Positions 48,202 to 58,991 of a DNA stretch of 64,000 nt are shown here, piece by piece (the first letter of the stretch is position 1; each line of letters begins with the position of its first letter). The translations under genes and the position numbers were made by a program. The DNA comes from Scheffersomyces stipitis CBS 6054. Its lineage: Eukaryota > Ascomycota > Pichiomycetes > Serinales > Debaryomycetaceae. Where the stretch lies: the NCBI RefSeq assembly GCF_000209165.1, contig NC_009044.1, positions 1 to 64,000 of the forward strand. The letters run 5' to 3'. The notes below the pieces were generated by a model. It was not told the origin of the DNA. It worked only from the letters and a program-made list of their open reading frames with translations, and ran no database searches.

Positions 48202-51129
48202 ATGTCTGAGGACTCGTTCAATTACCCCACGTCCATTCTCACGTCCAAGACTCCAGAACAAGCGGCCAAGATTCTACCCAATGGTTTGAACTCCGCCTAC
48301 AAGCTCTTGGACACCGACCTTTCCCGGTGGTTCAAGGAGTACGCGTCAGTATTACAGACTTATAACAGTGGCTTGAGGAGTTTGCTTGCTACCGGAAATG
48401 AGATGTTTAAAGAATCCAATAATGATGGAGAGTTCTCAAATTTTCCTCGTCATTGGAACTGTTTTCTCGCTTCTTTGCAAATCGAATTGAATAACAATGA
48501 CGAGCTTCTGAACAGCATCAATAACGAGATCATCCGTCCACTCCGTGATGTTGTGGACAAAGATGTGCGTCTTTCAGAGTTGCTTATCAACTCTCAGGAA
48601 TTGCAGGAAATCAGTGACGGTTTGAAAAGCACCAAGAGCAACGCAGAAATGCAGTGGAACTACAAGGCCCCACAGATCTTCCAGAATTGGGAAGATTTCA
48701 AGAAGTACGAAACTCAGTTGCTTTTTGATATTGTGCTCAACTACTTCCAGAGTCAAAATTCCAAATTAACCAAAGAGTTGACCAACAACGAGAATCTGAC
48801 CAACTACCTTTTGAAGAACTTCAAGTTGGACAACGAGATGCAGTTCCATTTGGAATGGTTGCTTCACCACAAGTTCGAACCTGCCAAAGACGGATTCGTT
48901 CAACAGCAGCAAAAGCAACAACAGCACCAATTGAACAAACAGCTGCATCCTCAACAACGTGAATCTTCACAATCACATCATCCAAGCAAGAGGTTCAGCG
49001 TATTACCAAGCTCAAAACATCATCAAGAACCTCCAAGTACCTCTTCATCTTCTATCAACTCTGGCAAGAAGCTGAACAAATTGAAGTCTAGGGTTGGTTC
49101 AATCTTTGGCCGTAGCAAGAACAAGAGAGGTAAAGCTGGTAAGAGTGACACTATTCCTGAGACTGAGTCGATCACTTCTGAAACGAACTTGCCCAGAGGC
49201 GACTTGACACAAATGCATACCAGAGCTTCGTCTATTACTTCCAGAGGTAATTCATACAGACGTCCATCAGGAGCAGTTTCGACCCATGGGCCATTACCAC
49301 CCACTCCATCTAGTGCTCATACTCTGACGTTCCCATCAACTCAGCGTACTCAATCCTCTGGACTTGTATCGCAACCAGCTAGTGCTGCTCCAGAAAAGGA
49401 GACTCCACATCTTCCTTCCAGTTCAGTTGCTGCTGAAGTTGGATCTCTGACCGTAGCTCTGGAGCCTGTTCAGCCTCCTCAGTATTATAATAATTCTAGG
49501 ACACTCGCTCCGCCAATCACCAGCAGCTCCAGTCCTTTGAATCCAAACAAGCTTCCACCGCAGTCTATCCAAGAGGAACCTCCAGTTGCAGAGTCTCCAA
49601 ACGTTGTCAAGTACAAGGACACGGATTCTTCTTCTGACGAAGAGGGACCGGAGGACATTCAAAACAATGGTAGATCGATGTTGCAGAAGCATGATCTCGA
49701 GCCAGAAGACGAAGCTCAAGGAACTTCTCCTAGAGACTCGTATCCATCTTTGGCCCCTCCACCACAATTGCCAGGTTCGTTTATCAGAAGCAACACCAAC
49801 GGTACTGTCAATTCTTCGGATCCACATTTATCAGATCCTAGATCTCGTCAAAGCAGCTCAGGCAAGTACAGCTTTGAAGCTGGCGATGACCAGAAACCAA
49901 TTGCGGCTACTCCAAGATCGCAATCTGAGAACGTTTTTGAATCACCTCCAGAACTGGAGTTGCCAGAGCCAAATGTAAGCGACGTCCAATTGAAAGCAGT
50001 TGCTGAACCAGAGACTAGCAATGGTTGGGCAGGAAAGACTGCTATTGGAGCTGGTGCAGCAGCTATTGGAGCTGCTGGATTGGCTGCTGCCGCGGGAGCT
50101 TTGGGTTCAAGAGCTCCACCTCCACCTCCCTCCAGAAAGGTTATTCACCATCAAACAGCTGATGAAGTTTCTGCCTTGCCTGCTACTCCAGAAAGACAAA
50201 TTCTGACTCAGCCTTCGAGAAACAGAAGCGAAGTTACTTCGCAAATGTTCCACAACTTACCTAGTGCTCGTGAATCTTTGGTACAACCACATGCTACTGG
50301 TGGCTCTTTTGCTCCTTTGGTAAGTCAAGACACGGGGATGTCGTCGTTGTCCAAGAGTGACTACTTCAAACATTTTGACACTGGTTCTGAACCGGTGACC
50401 AAGGGTTTGAACGCTTCGATTGCCGATGTTGTCAACGCTAATTTCAAGGATGGACAATTGGTAAAGTCACAATTGATAGGTGAAGTAGCTTTTACTTACA
50501 TTCCAGAGGATGCTACGGCAAGTTTGCCTGTGGAACCAATCTTGGTGAGGATCCCTAATAGTTTCGATAAGGTGATATTGAACAACTCATTTGTAGACAA
50601 ATTGGAAGACGAAGTGTTCAAGATTTCACCAGCATTGGTTTCGTCTAAGACTTTGGGAGGTATCAAATATTTGCTCAAATTGAACGAAACTCAAGTTCCA
50701 ATCATAGTGCAGCAAGTGTGGAGGTATGAAGATCATCAAGCCAGTTTGGTGGTCAAGTTGAGAGTAAACCCCGCTATTAGAGAAGAGGTCGTAGTAGAGA
50801 ACTTGTTTGTATCTGTTGCCTTGAAGAGCAACGTCCAAGCTACATCGGCTTCTTCCAAGCCACAGGGTGCATTCAACAAAGAGAAGAATAGAATCACTTG
50901 GAGATACACCCAGCCGTTGAAGTTGGGAGGAGATGTTGTTGAAGAGAAGTTGATTGCAAGATTCATGACCAATGGTAAGGGTGTTGAAGATGAAGCTGGA
51001 GTTCAGCTCAAATTCCTTATTCATGATCATCCCATCAAATTTGCAACCATTTACAGCTACGAAGACAAAACCAAGGAGATTGCTCTGGTGAGAAACATCA
51101 CCAGTGGTAACTACAGTGGCCATGCCTAG
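48202..51129 (+). CDS. SYP1: Syp1, muniscin F-BAR/mu-homology endocytic adaptor
   Basis: 975 codons. An early endocytic coat protein that binds plasma membrane and cargo and, in S. cerevisiae, also acts on septins at the bud neck. Residues about 15-240 form a helical F-BAR domain. A poly-Gln/His stretch (234-255), a basic patch (KKLNKLKSRVGSIFGRSKNKRGK, near 290-315) and a long Ser/Pro disordered region with a PPPPP motif near 637 follow. The mu-homology domain is about 733-974 (for example VKSQLIGEVAFTY). Start chosen at the first ATG, which begins the conserved MSEDSFNYPTSIL-type opening. Length is close to the family. Confidence 0.9.
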   Translation: MSEDSFNYPTSILTSKTPEQAAKILPNGLNSAYKLLDTDLSRWFKEYASVLQTYNSGLRSLLATGNEMFKESNNDGEFSNFPRHWNCFLASLQIELNNNDELLNSINNEIIRPLRDVVDKDVRLSELLINSQELQEISDGLKSTKSNAEMQWNYKAPQIFQNWEDFKKYETQLLFDIVLNYFQSQNSKLTKELTNNENLTNYLLKNFKLDNEMQFHLEWLLHHKFEPAKDGFVQQQQKQQQHQLNKQLHPQQRESSQSHHPSKRFSVLPSSKHHQEPPSTSSSSINSGKKLNKLKSRVGSIFGRSKNKRGKAGKSDTIPETESITSETNLPRGDLTQMHTRASSITSRGNSYRRPSGAVSTHGPLPPTPSSAHTLTFPSTQRTQSSGLVSQPASAAPEKETPHLPSSSVAAEVGSLTVALEPVQPPQYYNNSRTLAPPITSSSSPLNPNKLPPQSIQEEPPVAESPNVVKYKDTDSSSDEEGPEDIQNNGRSMLQKHDLEPEDEAQGTSPRDSYPSLAPPPQLPGSFIRSNTNGTVNSSDPHLSDPRSRQSSSGKYSFEAGDDQKPIAATPRSQSENVFESPPELELPEPNVSDVQLKAVAEPETSNGWAGKTAIGAGAAAIGAAGLAAAAGALGSRAPPPPPSRKVIHHQTADEVSALPATPERQILTQPSRNRSEVTSQMFHNLPSARESLVQPHATGGSFAPLVSQDTGMSSLSKSDYFKHFDTGSEPVTKGLNASIADVVNANFKDGQLVKSQLIGEVAFTYIPEDATASLPVEPILVRIPNSFDKVILNNSFVDKLEDEVFKISPALVSSKTLGGIKYLLKLNETQVPIIVQQVWRYEDHQASLVVKLRVNPAIREEVVVENLFVSVALKSNVQATSASSKPQGAFNKEKNRITWRYTQPLKLGGDVVEEKLIARFMTNGKGVEDEAGVQLKFLIHDHPIKFATIYSYEDKTKEIALVRNITSGNYSGHA

Positions 51130-51300
51130 CCTCTGTTTTTGAAAAGTTATTAAGCCAAGAAAATATATTGATATTCATTGTTTTTATTTATGCGTATACA
51201 TTTCGAACTTTGCGTTATTACACTTTACATAAAAAGATTCCGACTCAAGTTGTGTAACTGTATAATAGCGACTGCAGAAGTACTTCTGTGGTTTAATTCC

Positions 51301-51900
51301 CTAATCACTCTTTTTAGATGACTTCTGTTCTTCCGGACTCAAGGTGTCATAGGCCGTCTGTAAACCTCTCAATTGCTTCTTGAAGGCCTGGATATCCTGT
51401 TCTTTCAAACTGATGAGCTGCTTGTACTTTTCGACTTCACCATCTTCCGATTCGTACTTGGTCTTCTTTCCAGCAAGTAACGATCTGTATTCGCTTTCCT
51501 TCTTCACCAACTTTCTGACAATGGTTATCACAATGCCAATAGCCAACATCAAGTACAACACAGCTCCACTCAAGTAGAGGTTTCTTTGCGAATAGAACTT
51601 GGTAGCCAATTGGTCATATGTCAATTGTTGTGTTGGATTTCTATGATCATTGCTGCTAACAAAGAAAGGATCAGAGTATCCCAGGATACGCTTCAATCTG
51701 TTGACACAGTCCAAGAACTGTAACACCAACAATATGATGCTGAACGCTACACCCACTTTAAAATTCTGAGATTTTTGAAGAACCCAGGTGATGTCGACGA
51801 TCTTCGCTCTGATTGGATGAGGAAGCGGAAGTACAAGCAAGAGAAGCACAACCATCTGGCCAATTAAAGTGGCGAAAACAAGAGACATTTGAATACTCAT
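51301..51900 (-). CDS. ER membrane BAP31-like protein (YET family)
   Basis: 199 codons. Three membrane segments in the first 130 residues (near 5-25, 45-65 and 108-128) precede a charged coiled coil (about 130-190). The last residues KKSD form a dilysine ER-retrieval signal. YPLP-like PLPHPIRAKIVD after the first helix is typical of the family. In yeast the YET proteins associate with the translocon and with the INO1 regulators Scs2/Opi1. It is convergent with SYP1, 171 bp apart. Which of YET1 or YET3 it corresponds to cannot be told here. Confidence 0.85.
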   Translation of the reverse strand: MSIQMSLVFATLIGQMVVLLLLVLPLPHPIRAKIVDITWVLQKSQNFKVGVAFSIILLVLQFLDCVNRLKRILGYSDPFFVSSNDHRNPTQQLTYDQLATKFYSQRNLYLSGAVLYLMLAIGIVITIVRKLVKKESEYRSLLAGKKTKYESEDGEVEKYKQLISLKEQDIQAFKKQLRGLQTAYDTLSPEEQKSSKKSD

Positions 51901-52443
51901 GGTGAACCAATTTACACTGTAGAATATGGAGCCAATTGGAAGACTAAAATGTTGATCGAGTTCTGATCTGAGAATTAATTCAATTGAGTATTAGAATTCG
52001 ACTGTAGATGATTAATTGAAAGATCAATCAACTAAATTATCAGAATATCAGAATATGTGATATAGATATCTCAAGTAATTCAGAGTATGAGACACTACTA
52101 GATTAATCAGTAATAGATACAATTGTAATTTTTAGCTCCGATAAAGGCAAATCTTGGTACTTCAATCTCAAGTATAAAGACCTGCTGAAATGATATCTTT
52201 CAATAGTAAAGGACAACCTTTCTTGAAACAGTCGTTCCATGCTCCTCTTCTTAACATGTGAACAAACGACTGTACGTGGCGAGATGAAATTTCCTGCATG
52301 TTTGTACAGAGTTGCAACCTAGTTGCAAAATAGACGACCTAAATTATCCATAATCCCAGTTATTACCAAAACTACAGACATGGCTAAATAACCAAAAGTT
52401 CTTTTCTATTTATTATCTGCATTAAATTGCGGCACCCAGCTAC
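51901..52443. other. YET-type gene promoter region
   Basis: 543 bp between two minus-strand genes. AT-rich, no specific signal recognised. Confidence 0.35.
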
Positions 52444-55400
52444 CTACAACCCGGTAACTTTCCGGGCGTAATTGTAAGCTACTATACTAAAGAGACACAT
52501 GAATCCTACGATCGAGTAGAACCATGTCAAACTGTCATACTCTTGTCCTGGAACTACACAGTTCATACCCCATAGACCAGTTACAACGTTTATCGGCAAT
52601 ACGATCGTACCCAAAATTGTGATCTTACCCAACACATCATTGGTATCGTTGTTGACCTTCGTCATGTCGATATTGATTTGGGCCAAGTAGTTCGAGTGGA
52701 AACGGGCCAACAACTTCTCATAGTGATTCAAAGACTGAACCATAGTTACAACGTGATCTTGGATATCTCCCAAATACATACCAATTTCTCCTTTGCTCGA
52801 AGTCTTGTTACTTTCAGCCATCGCTTCGCTGAATCGCTTGCTGAATCCCTTGATGACATCTGCCTTGGATCCTAGCAAACGAAGCACAGACATAACTCGT
52901 TTTCTACATTCACCAATACGACGCAACATGTCTCCTTTTCGTTTCCAACCTAATATTCTAGATGATGTAGATGAACTCTTGGAACTAGTCTTGGAAGAAT
53001 TTTCAGATTTAATTTTTCTCAATCTTGATCCAATACCATGGTCGACAGTGGACTTCGATCTCTTTCTCCAGATGAATACATTATCCTTATTGGAATTGCG
53101 CTCAGGGAAGTTTGTCCTTCTTCTAACTGGCTTTTTTGGTGGGCTATGATGTGATTCTTCGTTTTCGTCACCGGAATCATCGGATTCTGAATCGTCGTCA
53201 GAATCCTCACCCGAATGCATTTTCAATATTGCATCTTCAATAGAGTTCACTTCCTCCTCTATGCTGTCAATCATAGGTGCAAACGAATCGGTGATATCAT
53301 CGATTAACGCATAGCAGATCCAATCTGAAGTGACGGTCAAGTACTCTCGTAACAAACGTGCTCTTCTTCTAACATTAATTGGATGAGGTGTTGCCGAAAA
53401 ATGGAATGTAATTACGGCATTTTTGAATACGATCATGTACATGTTCAATGGCAGCAACTCACCTTCTCTGATCTTTTTGCCCTTCGATTTCATGGAAGCA
53501 GACTCTTTTGTTCCTTGAATGAAGGACGGTGGTCTAGAACGCTTTCCAGTCTTCTTACGAGAAATACGATTGAAAGCGTTCCTAATCCACGACCTGCGCT
53601 CGGGACTACCAAAAATACTGCTAGCATCATCTCCATCATATCCTTGTTCATATAACTCTTGTAGTCTATTCATCTTCTTTTCGTGTTCCTTAGCTCTTTG
53701 CTTTCTTCTCTCATATACGACATCAAATGATGTAAAACAGATAAAGTAGTAGGACTTGAATAGTTCAACTTTCTCACGAGTTTCACCCAAGAAGATATCT
53801 TCTGTTGTCAAAGGATGGATTCCAAAAGTCTTGGATAAAACTTTCATTTCTTCTTCTGTTGGATCAAGTACATCTAACCAGAATGGGATGTACCGAGGCT
53901 CAACTTCCTCCGCTACTGAAGGCACAGTGGTGGCTGCCCCAGGAGTATCAAGACCTGATTTCGAACCTGTTCTGTTCAAGTTGTTCGTTGACAAATTAAC
54001 AGGTTCAGAAGGAACAGCAATGGATGGAATGTTATTAGACGATGGTGGAGAAGTAACAGGACCACCATTTGTTGAGTTCAAGCTAGAGTAATCTTGAGAA
54101 TAATGCGAAGGTTGAAATAAATCCTGGAGTCTTGTGAATACTGTCTTCTCCTCTGCATCGCGTTCCTCGTCACGTTCCTCTAATTCCTCTTCGTTAGATT
54201 CAGCAATATCCAAAAGGTCTTCAATATTGTCGACACCACCCCTCCACTTCTTGTTCAAAGAAGTGGTATTCTCCTCGCCAATTATTGGCTCTTCTGAAAT
54301 TAATCCTCCTATGGTTGGGGCATGGATAGTTTTCTCAAGATCTTCTCTGAAGTATGTGAATCGACACAATTTCCCATCCACCTTGCCCGTTCTCAGATCA
54401 TATTTGCTGTTCTTCAAATGGGCACGCAGAGGTTGATGTTGCAAGATAGTAGGGATTTGTTCTTTGGAATGGTCCCATGGCTGTATGGGCGTTGGTCTCA
54501 CACGAAAAGAATCTTGCAAACTATCCAAAGAGGCGACCTCATCAATTTGACGACTAGCTACTAATGGCGTTGTTTCGGTTGCGCTGTCGTCAATTTTGTT
54601 CTCTTGCTGATTTTCTTTAGGCAGAACAGAAGTTTGCCGTTCTACATGCTGCCGAGCTACCGGTTCTCTGAAGTTAACGTTCGGTGAGCCTTGCGAAAGC
54701 TCGTTTCTTTCTTCTTCTGCTTCTTCAAATTCTTCAAGAACAAACTCTTCCAAGAACTTCAAGTCGGGCCACTGGTATGTGCTTTCTTTGTTTCCAGCAT
54801 CTTCATGACCGTAATAGTCAGGAAAACAAACATCATCCAAGGACGTGGAATCACTCGAATGATCAGATGAAGGATTTGAACCTCCAAACTCCAACGAGTT
54901 GAGCGAATAACGGTCGTGATCATCGTTATGGCCACTACGATCTTGATACAGCTCCTCGTGTTCGTCCTCTTCTTCGTCTGCTACACTGAATGGATTACTC
55001 CAGGTCTGTGCACGAGCTACCAACCGCTGATCACGAGCATATTTGTCCATGTCCAAAGCAATAGGCGCATATTTCGCATTCGTTGGGGAAATTGCGCTTC
55101 TTGGTCCTTGCGCAAGAGGGTCACTTTGGGTTAATAAACTCTGGAGATTTCTGTTCGTTAGAGGTAAGCTAGGTTCTCGTGACATGACCCGGCCACTACC
55201 ACCTGATGAATGGACAGAATCGGCCGTGTATCGTCTGGTTAATGTCGTGGGTTTATCACTGTTATCATTATCACCATTCAAGTTATCAGCTATAAAATTG
55301 GCATTGTATATCTGTTGCTGTGTACTTCTACGTCTTGATCTAGCTGGCGAAGAGTGAAGATGGGCTAAATCGTTATGGAGCCGATGATCAATATATACTC

Positions 55401-55635
55401 CTGGGTTGATTTCCCTAGCTTTATTGACACTATCGCTGGGTTCTGCTGCTCCTATTGCCAGTCCAGAGTCTGTTTCTACTGCGTTGACACCGTTGTCACT
55501 GCTCATACTGTTTCTTGTGTGATTATTGATGTTGAACTGTGAAGAAGCACTAGATGAAGATTCGTTCTCAGAGCTGGCATTGGGAATATAGTTGGCTGTG
55601 GGGAAGGTTCTTCTCCTCTTGGACTTCGCAGTCAT
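52444..55635 (-). CDS. MNR2: CorA-type magnesium transporter, ALR/MNR2 family
   Basis: 1063 codons. The CorA signature GMN is at 1023-1025, after the pore helix (TIVLPINVVTGLW). A second membrane segment (WFYSIVGFMCLFSIVAYNYA) and a short basic tail follow. The core begins near residue 590 (HPLTTEDIFLGETREKVELF). A long Ser/Asn-rich N-terminus and inserted acidic segments (EDSDDDSESDDSGDENEE) are typical of fungal forms. The very long N-terminus and the FLEEFVLEEF block favour Mnr2, which releases Mg from the vacuole, over the plasma-membrane Alr1, but the choice is not certain. Confidence 0.72.
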   Translation of the reverse strand: MTAKSKRRRTFPTANYIPNASSENESSSSASSQFNINNHTRNSMSSDNGVNAVETDSGLAIGAAEPSDSVNKAREINPGVYIDHRLHNDLAHLHSSPARSRRRSTQQQIYNANFIADNLNGDNDNSDKPTTLTRRYTADSVHSSGGSGRVMSREPSLPLTNRNLQSLLTQSDPLAQGPRSAISPTNAKYAPIALDMDKYARDQRLVARAQTWSNPFSVADEEEDEHEELYQDRSGHNDDHDRYSLNSLEFGGSNPSSDHSSDSTSLDDVCFPDYYGHEDAGNKESTYQWPDLKFLEEFVLEEFEEAEEERNELSQGSPNVNFREPVARQHVERQTSVLPKENQQENKIDDSATETTPLVASRQIDEVASLDSLQDSFRVRPTPIQPWDHSKEQIPTILQHQPLRAHLKNSKYDLRTGKVDGKLCRFTYFREDLEKTIHAPTIGGLISEEPIIGEENTTSLNKKWRGGVDNIEDLLDIAESNEEELEERDEERDAEEKTVFTRLQDLFQPSHYSQDYSSLNSTNGGPVTSPPSSNNIPSIAVPSEPVNLSTNNLNRTGSKSGLDTPGAATTVPSVAEEVEPRYIPFWLDVLDPTEEEMKVLSKTFGIHPLTTEDIFLGETREKVELFKSYYFICFTSFDVVYERRKQRAKEHEKKMNRLQELYEQGYDGDDASSIFGSPERRSWIRNAFNRISRKKTGKRSRPPSFIQGTKESASMKSKGKKIREGELLPLNMYMIVFKNAVITFHFSATPHPINVRRRARLLREYLTVTSDWICYALIDDITDSFAPMIDSIEEEVNSIEDAILKMHSGEDSDDDSESDDSGDENEESHHSPPKKPVRRRTNFPERNSNKDNVFIWRKRSKSTVDHGIGSRLRKIKSENSSKTSSKSSSTSSRILGWKRKGDMLRRIGECRKRVMSVLRLLGSKADVIKGFSKRFSEAMAESNKTSSKGEIGMYLGDIQDHVVTMVQSLNHYEKLLARFHSNYLAQINIDMTKVNNDTNDVLGKITILGTIVLPINVVTGLWGMNCVVPGQEYDSLTWFYSIVGFMCLFSIVAYNYARKVTGL

Positions 55636-56414
55636 CTGTGTTGATTTGAAATTGCAGTCAGTCTATAGATATTATTAGAATAATTGGTGAGTGCGTTGTT
55701 TGAGGTATGCTCTTTGAATTGGGTTAGAAAAGGTATCTGGAATTCGTCAGCAATGTGATATCTTTAAGTAATCCTGTCAGTCTTAATGTAGACCTAACGA
55801 TTAAAATTCACAAGCGTATAATAATAGTATCTTTTTCTGGAAGTCATAAAAAGAAACCTCTGATTCCACAAACCCAGTGGACAATTCCAAGAACATATGG
55901 TTATCTGATCTGCTAAATTGGCCAATTGGGTAGGATGCACTCACGTGACCTTTATCGTTCTAATCTGAGCCATAGGAGGCTGGTACAGTAGTCAAGGTAG
56001 CGGAAGCAGAACGGGTGTTGCGCTGCCGGATAATTGGTACTTAGACTAGGTAATACGTAATTCTCACTGTAGTGACTATAAATGTCTACATATGTGCGAG
56101 GCTACATTCAGTACCGTTTGCTGGTACTAATGTTTGGTCGGCTAAATTGTGGAAGCGAGGCTTTGGGTGCGAAAAATCTGACTGTGATCTATGAAATCGA
56201 AAACTGCTACAGACAAGAAGGCTATGGTTGTTTCTTAGCATAGGGAACCATCTTAAAGTGATGTGAACGAAAGTCCTTAATCATATAACAAGGAATTCAA
56301 ATTGCTGTTTCTTCTCTCTGATTTGAAAGTTTGTCTTATGTGTACATGCTGTACTAATCCTTACATGTTTATCGGGAAGCTTAAATGTGCAGCAACTTTC
56401 ATGTTGATTTGTCT
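55636..56414. promoter_or_regulatory. MNR2-type gene promoter region
   Basis: About 780 bp. A TCACGTGAC sequence at 55941-55949 is a perfect Cbf1/CDEI-type site on the minus strand, 306 bp before the ATG. It is the same octamer that marks the subtelomeric units. Nothing else recognised. Confidence 0.4.
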
Positions 56415-56618
56415 CTAGTCGCCGGACGGAACCTCTATCATCCCCTCTTCAGCATCGGCCTTAGCTATGGACTTTATGGGGACGCTGGTTTTTGTCAATT
56501 GCTCAATGAATAGAAATTGCGTAAGATATCTATCCTGTGATTTCACAACATTCTCAATGACGTCACAACTGCTGAATCTAAAATGAAACATTTGAAGTAT
56601 TTGGAATTCTACAAACAT
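56415..56618 (-). CDS. small conserved-looking ORF, unknown
   Basis: 67 codons from an ATG, 105 bp downstream of SUB1 on the same strand. The composition is protein-like (CDVIENVVKSQDRYLTQFLF, then a hydrophilic tail ending EEGMIEVPSGD). A TTTTAG followed by ATTCAGCAG inside the first codons could be a 3' splice site, so this may be the last exon of a small spliced gene with a first exon between 56620 and 56720. No family recognised. Confidence 0.35.
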   Translation of the reverse strand: MFVEFQILQMFHFRFSSCDVIENVVKSQDRYLTQFLFIEQLTKTSVPIKSIAKADAEEGMIEVPSGD

Positions 56619-56723
56619 TGTTCGGTGTAATTCATTCAGTTCGCTCTCTCTACATCGCTAATAATTATTTTGGTATCTATTTTGAACTTCCCTCGTTATG
56701 AATATCGTTGTTACAATACTCTT

Positions 56724-57149
56724 CTATTCATCAGCATCACTGATGTGTTCTTCTTCTTCGATTTTGGCAGCTTTCTTTTCTTCAGTCTCATCCTTATGCT
56801 CTGCCTTCTCCTTCTTGTCTGTCTTTTTGTCTACCTTCGTCTTCTTTGGGGATGGTGCCGATCCTGACGAGCCTCCATTGAGAATATCCAACGCCAGCTG
56901 GATCTTGTTGGTTGAGTCCAAAAGCTTGTACCATGTATCCTCCGTCAAAGATATTCCTTTTTTTCCAGGTTTCTTTTCACCTGAATCTTTGTCAATGTAG
57001 AATTCTCTGATATCCACCAAATTGATGTTGTTGAACTTTCTGATTGTAACTTGCTTCTTCTTGTCCAATTCAATCACAACCTCATCGCCAGAACCAGAGG
57101 ATACCCCTCCAGCTCCAGCTCTATTACTGAATGTCCTCTTGTACGCCAT
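56724..57149 (-). CDS. SUB1: transcriptional coactivator Sub1 (PC4)
   Basis: 141 codons. A nuclear single-stranded-DNA-binding coactivator of RNA polymerase II, also involved in termination and Pol III transcription. The PC4 domain spans about 18-95 (VVIELDKKKQVTIRKFNN, INLVDIREFYIDKDSGEKKPGKKGISLT, W near 77). The N-terminus is Gly/Ser-rich and the C-terminus is a Lys/Glu-rich acidic tail ending ISDADE. It is shorter than S. cerevisiae Sub1 (292 residues) but like other CTG-clade forms. No intron in the coding part. Confidence 0.9.
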   Translation of the reverse strand: MAYKRTFSNRAGAGGVSSGSGDEVVIELDKKKQVTIRKFNNINLVDIREFYIDKDSGEKKPGKKGISLTEDTWYKLLDSTNKIQLALDILNGGSSGSAPSPKKTKVDKKTDKKEKAEHKDETEEKKAAKIEEEEHISDADE

Positions 57150-57442
57150 TGTGAAGATTCTCTTATACGGACCGGGATATCCACAATGAATAAATAATCA
57201 CTGATAGTTTTGAGTCTCACTAAACCCACGCGAATGTACGCATTTTTTCAGCACAAATTTCGCGCAACTCTCTTCGATTTCATCCCATATATCACTCAAC
57301 ATAAGTACATAGCAATAAAATCACAGATACCATTATTAATAACCTATATCTCCATCATGTATCATATAATGTATTGTATTTTCTAGATGCTCCAATCTAT
57401 GCAATAAAAATCTATTCATTTTTCTATAGTATACCTTTTTCT

Positions 57443-58531
57443 CTATTGCCTTCCATCAATACCACTTGGCCAAACCTCGTTAAAGTGCTCTGGGCCCAAT
57501 AAGTTCTTGACCTTCTCAAACAAAATATCATCCTTGGTGTTGATATTGTCAATGTTGTTCTTCACCTGCCAGTAGCATCTGATGGCAACATCTAACTCTT
57601 CAACATTAGAAACTCCCAACACAATCGAGGTAGAAGGATTCCAATGAAGATTGCTTGAATCAGCCTGGTGTACAGTTTCAAACAACCATTTTCTCAAAGC
57701 AAAACGTGTAGCCAAATCTGCCAATTCCAAGCCATTGTACTCCTTCTTCAAGAGGTGAGCAATATCGTAAACCTTGTCCTTGAGCTCCTTGGATGCTGGA
57801 TGGAACGAATGTGTTATGTCCGATCTCAACAAAGACATACTGAGAATAGATCCGTTAGACAACTTCTTGAGCTTACAGTCGTCAAAGAACTGGTCGTAGA
57901 ATTCAAATAATCTTGTGTTTTGAATACAGCCGTTAGAATATGATAAAACAGCATCCAAAGGTCCAATCTCTGGAATCCCTACACTCCGGGACGCAATCTT
58001 ATGCAAGAAACGAACAGGATACCCTGAAATACCGAAGTTTTTGATGAGACCTTCGGTTTTCAACAATTTCAACTCTTTCAACGCATCAAAGATTTCGTCT
58101 TCTTTTACAAACTCGATATCGTGCATATACACGAGATCAAGATACGATGTGTTCAATCTCTCCAACGATCTCTCTACAGATTTACGGACACTATCACGCG
58201 AGTAGTCAAAATCGTCAAGCTTAACTCTTCCAGCTTTGGTACATATGTAGTACTCTTGTCTTGGGAAAGAAATCTTCTTGAGAGCTTCTCCCAAGAGGAT
58301 CTCTGATGGACCATAGTAGGGCGAAGTATCGATAGCATTCAACCCTTTGGCAAAAGCATCTTCAAGAATCTCCTGGATAGGGAGACTGCTGGGGTTCAGC
58401 GAATACTGTGTGTTGAAAACAGCACCTCCTACAACCAAAGGTGGCAAGTTAGCTATGGAATAGGGTTGGACAACAATGGAGTCTCCGATAGCTTGCGACT
58501 CATTTGTCTGTGGCTCTAAAAATTCAGGCAT
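57443..58531 (-). CDS. ARA2: NAD-dependent D-arabinose dehydrogenase Ara2
   Basis: 362 codons. An aldo-keto reductase-fold enzyme that oxidises D-arabinose to the lactone that Alo1 converts to D-erythroascorbic acid, the yeast ascorbate analogue. The catalytic tetrad is visible: D68 and Y73 (DTSPYYG), K99 (CTKAG) and H137 (YMHD). GISGYP at about 178 is typical of the plant and yeast L-galactose/D-arabinose dehydrogenase group. The enzyme is longer than S. cerevisiae Ara2 (335 residues) by a 15-residue N-terminus and a C-terminal extension. No targeting signal. Confidence 0.88.
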   Translation of the reverse strand: MPEFLEPQTNESQAIGDSIVVQPYSIANLPPLVVGGAVFNTQYSLNPSSLPIQEILEDAFAKGLNAIDTSPYYGPSEILLGEALKKISFPRQEYYICTKAGRVKLDDFDYSRDSVRKSVERSLERLNTSYLDLVYMHDIEFVKEDEIFDALKELKLLKTEGLIKNFGISGYPVRFLHKIASRSVGIPEIGPLDAVLSYSNGCIQNTRLFEFYDQFFDDCKLKKLSNGSILSMSLLRSDITHSFHPASKELKDKVYDIAHLLKKEYNGLELADLATRFALRKWLFETVHQADSSNLHWNPSTSIVLGVSNVEELDVAIRCYWQVKNNIDNINTKDDILFEKVKNLLGPEHFNEVWPSGIDGRQ

Positions 58532-58991
58532 TATAATATTAACAATATGTTTTGCTTCACTCTTCCATATAGAAAGATATATAACTTTGACTAGACTAAA
58601 CAGACATTAAAGTCAAATTAGAAATATCTGCTTATCAGATGGAGAAAAAAAAAGAAAGTATATTATTAATCTATTGGCAACGGGTTCCAGAATTTTTCTC
58701 ATCTGTGTATAAATGGTAATTGCAAAATCGCACCTGGGAATCACACCATCTAACAAAGATAGCAATAGAGACAAACGGCACAGAATATAAATGTTGTATT
58801 GTTAAATGAACAAAATTTTCGATAGAATACAAAGGACACGTCGATGAGTTCCCTCCATTTCTTCTTGGTATTAGAATTTTTAAGTTTACCAACTTAGTGG
58901 CTCTCTATTCTACACTCGCTTATCTAGTATGTAGCATTGATTACTAAAAATACAATCACGAAGTAAACCTTTTATAAATACAGTCGATTTT
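58532..58991. other. ARA2 promoter and HOF1 3' flank
   Basis: 460 bp between two minus-strand genes. AT-rich, no specific signal recognised. Confidence 0.35.
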
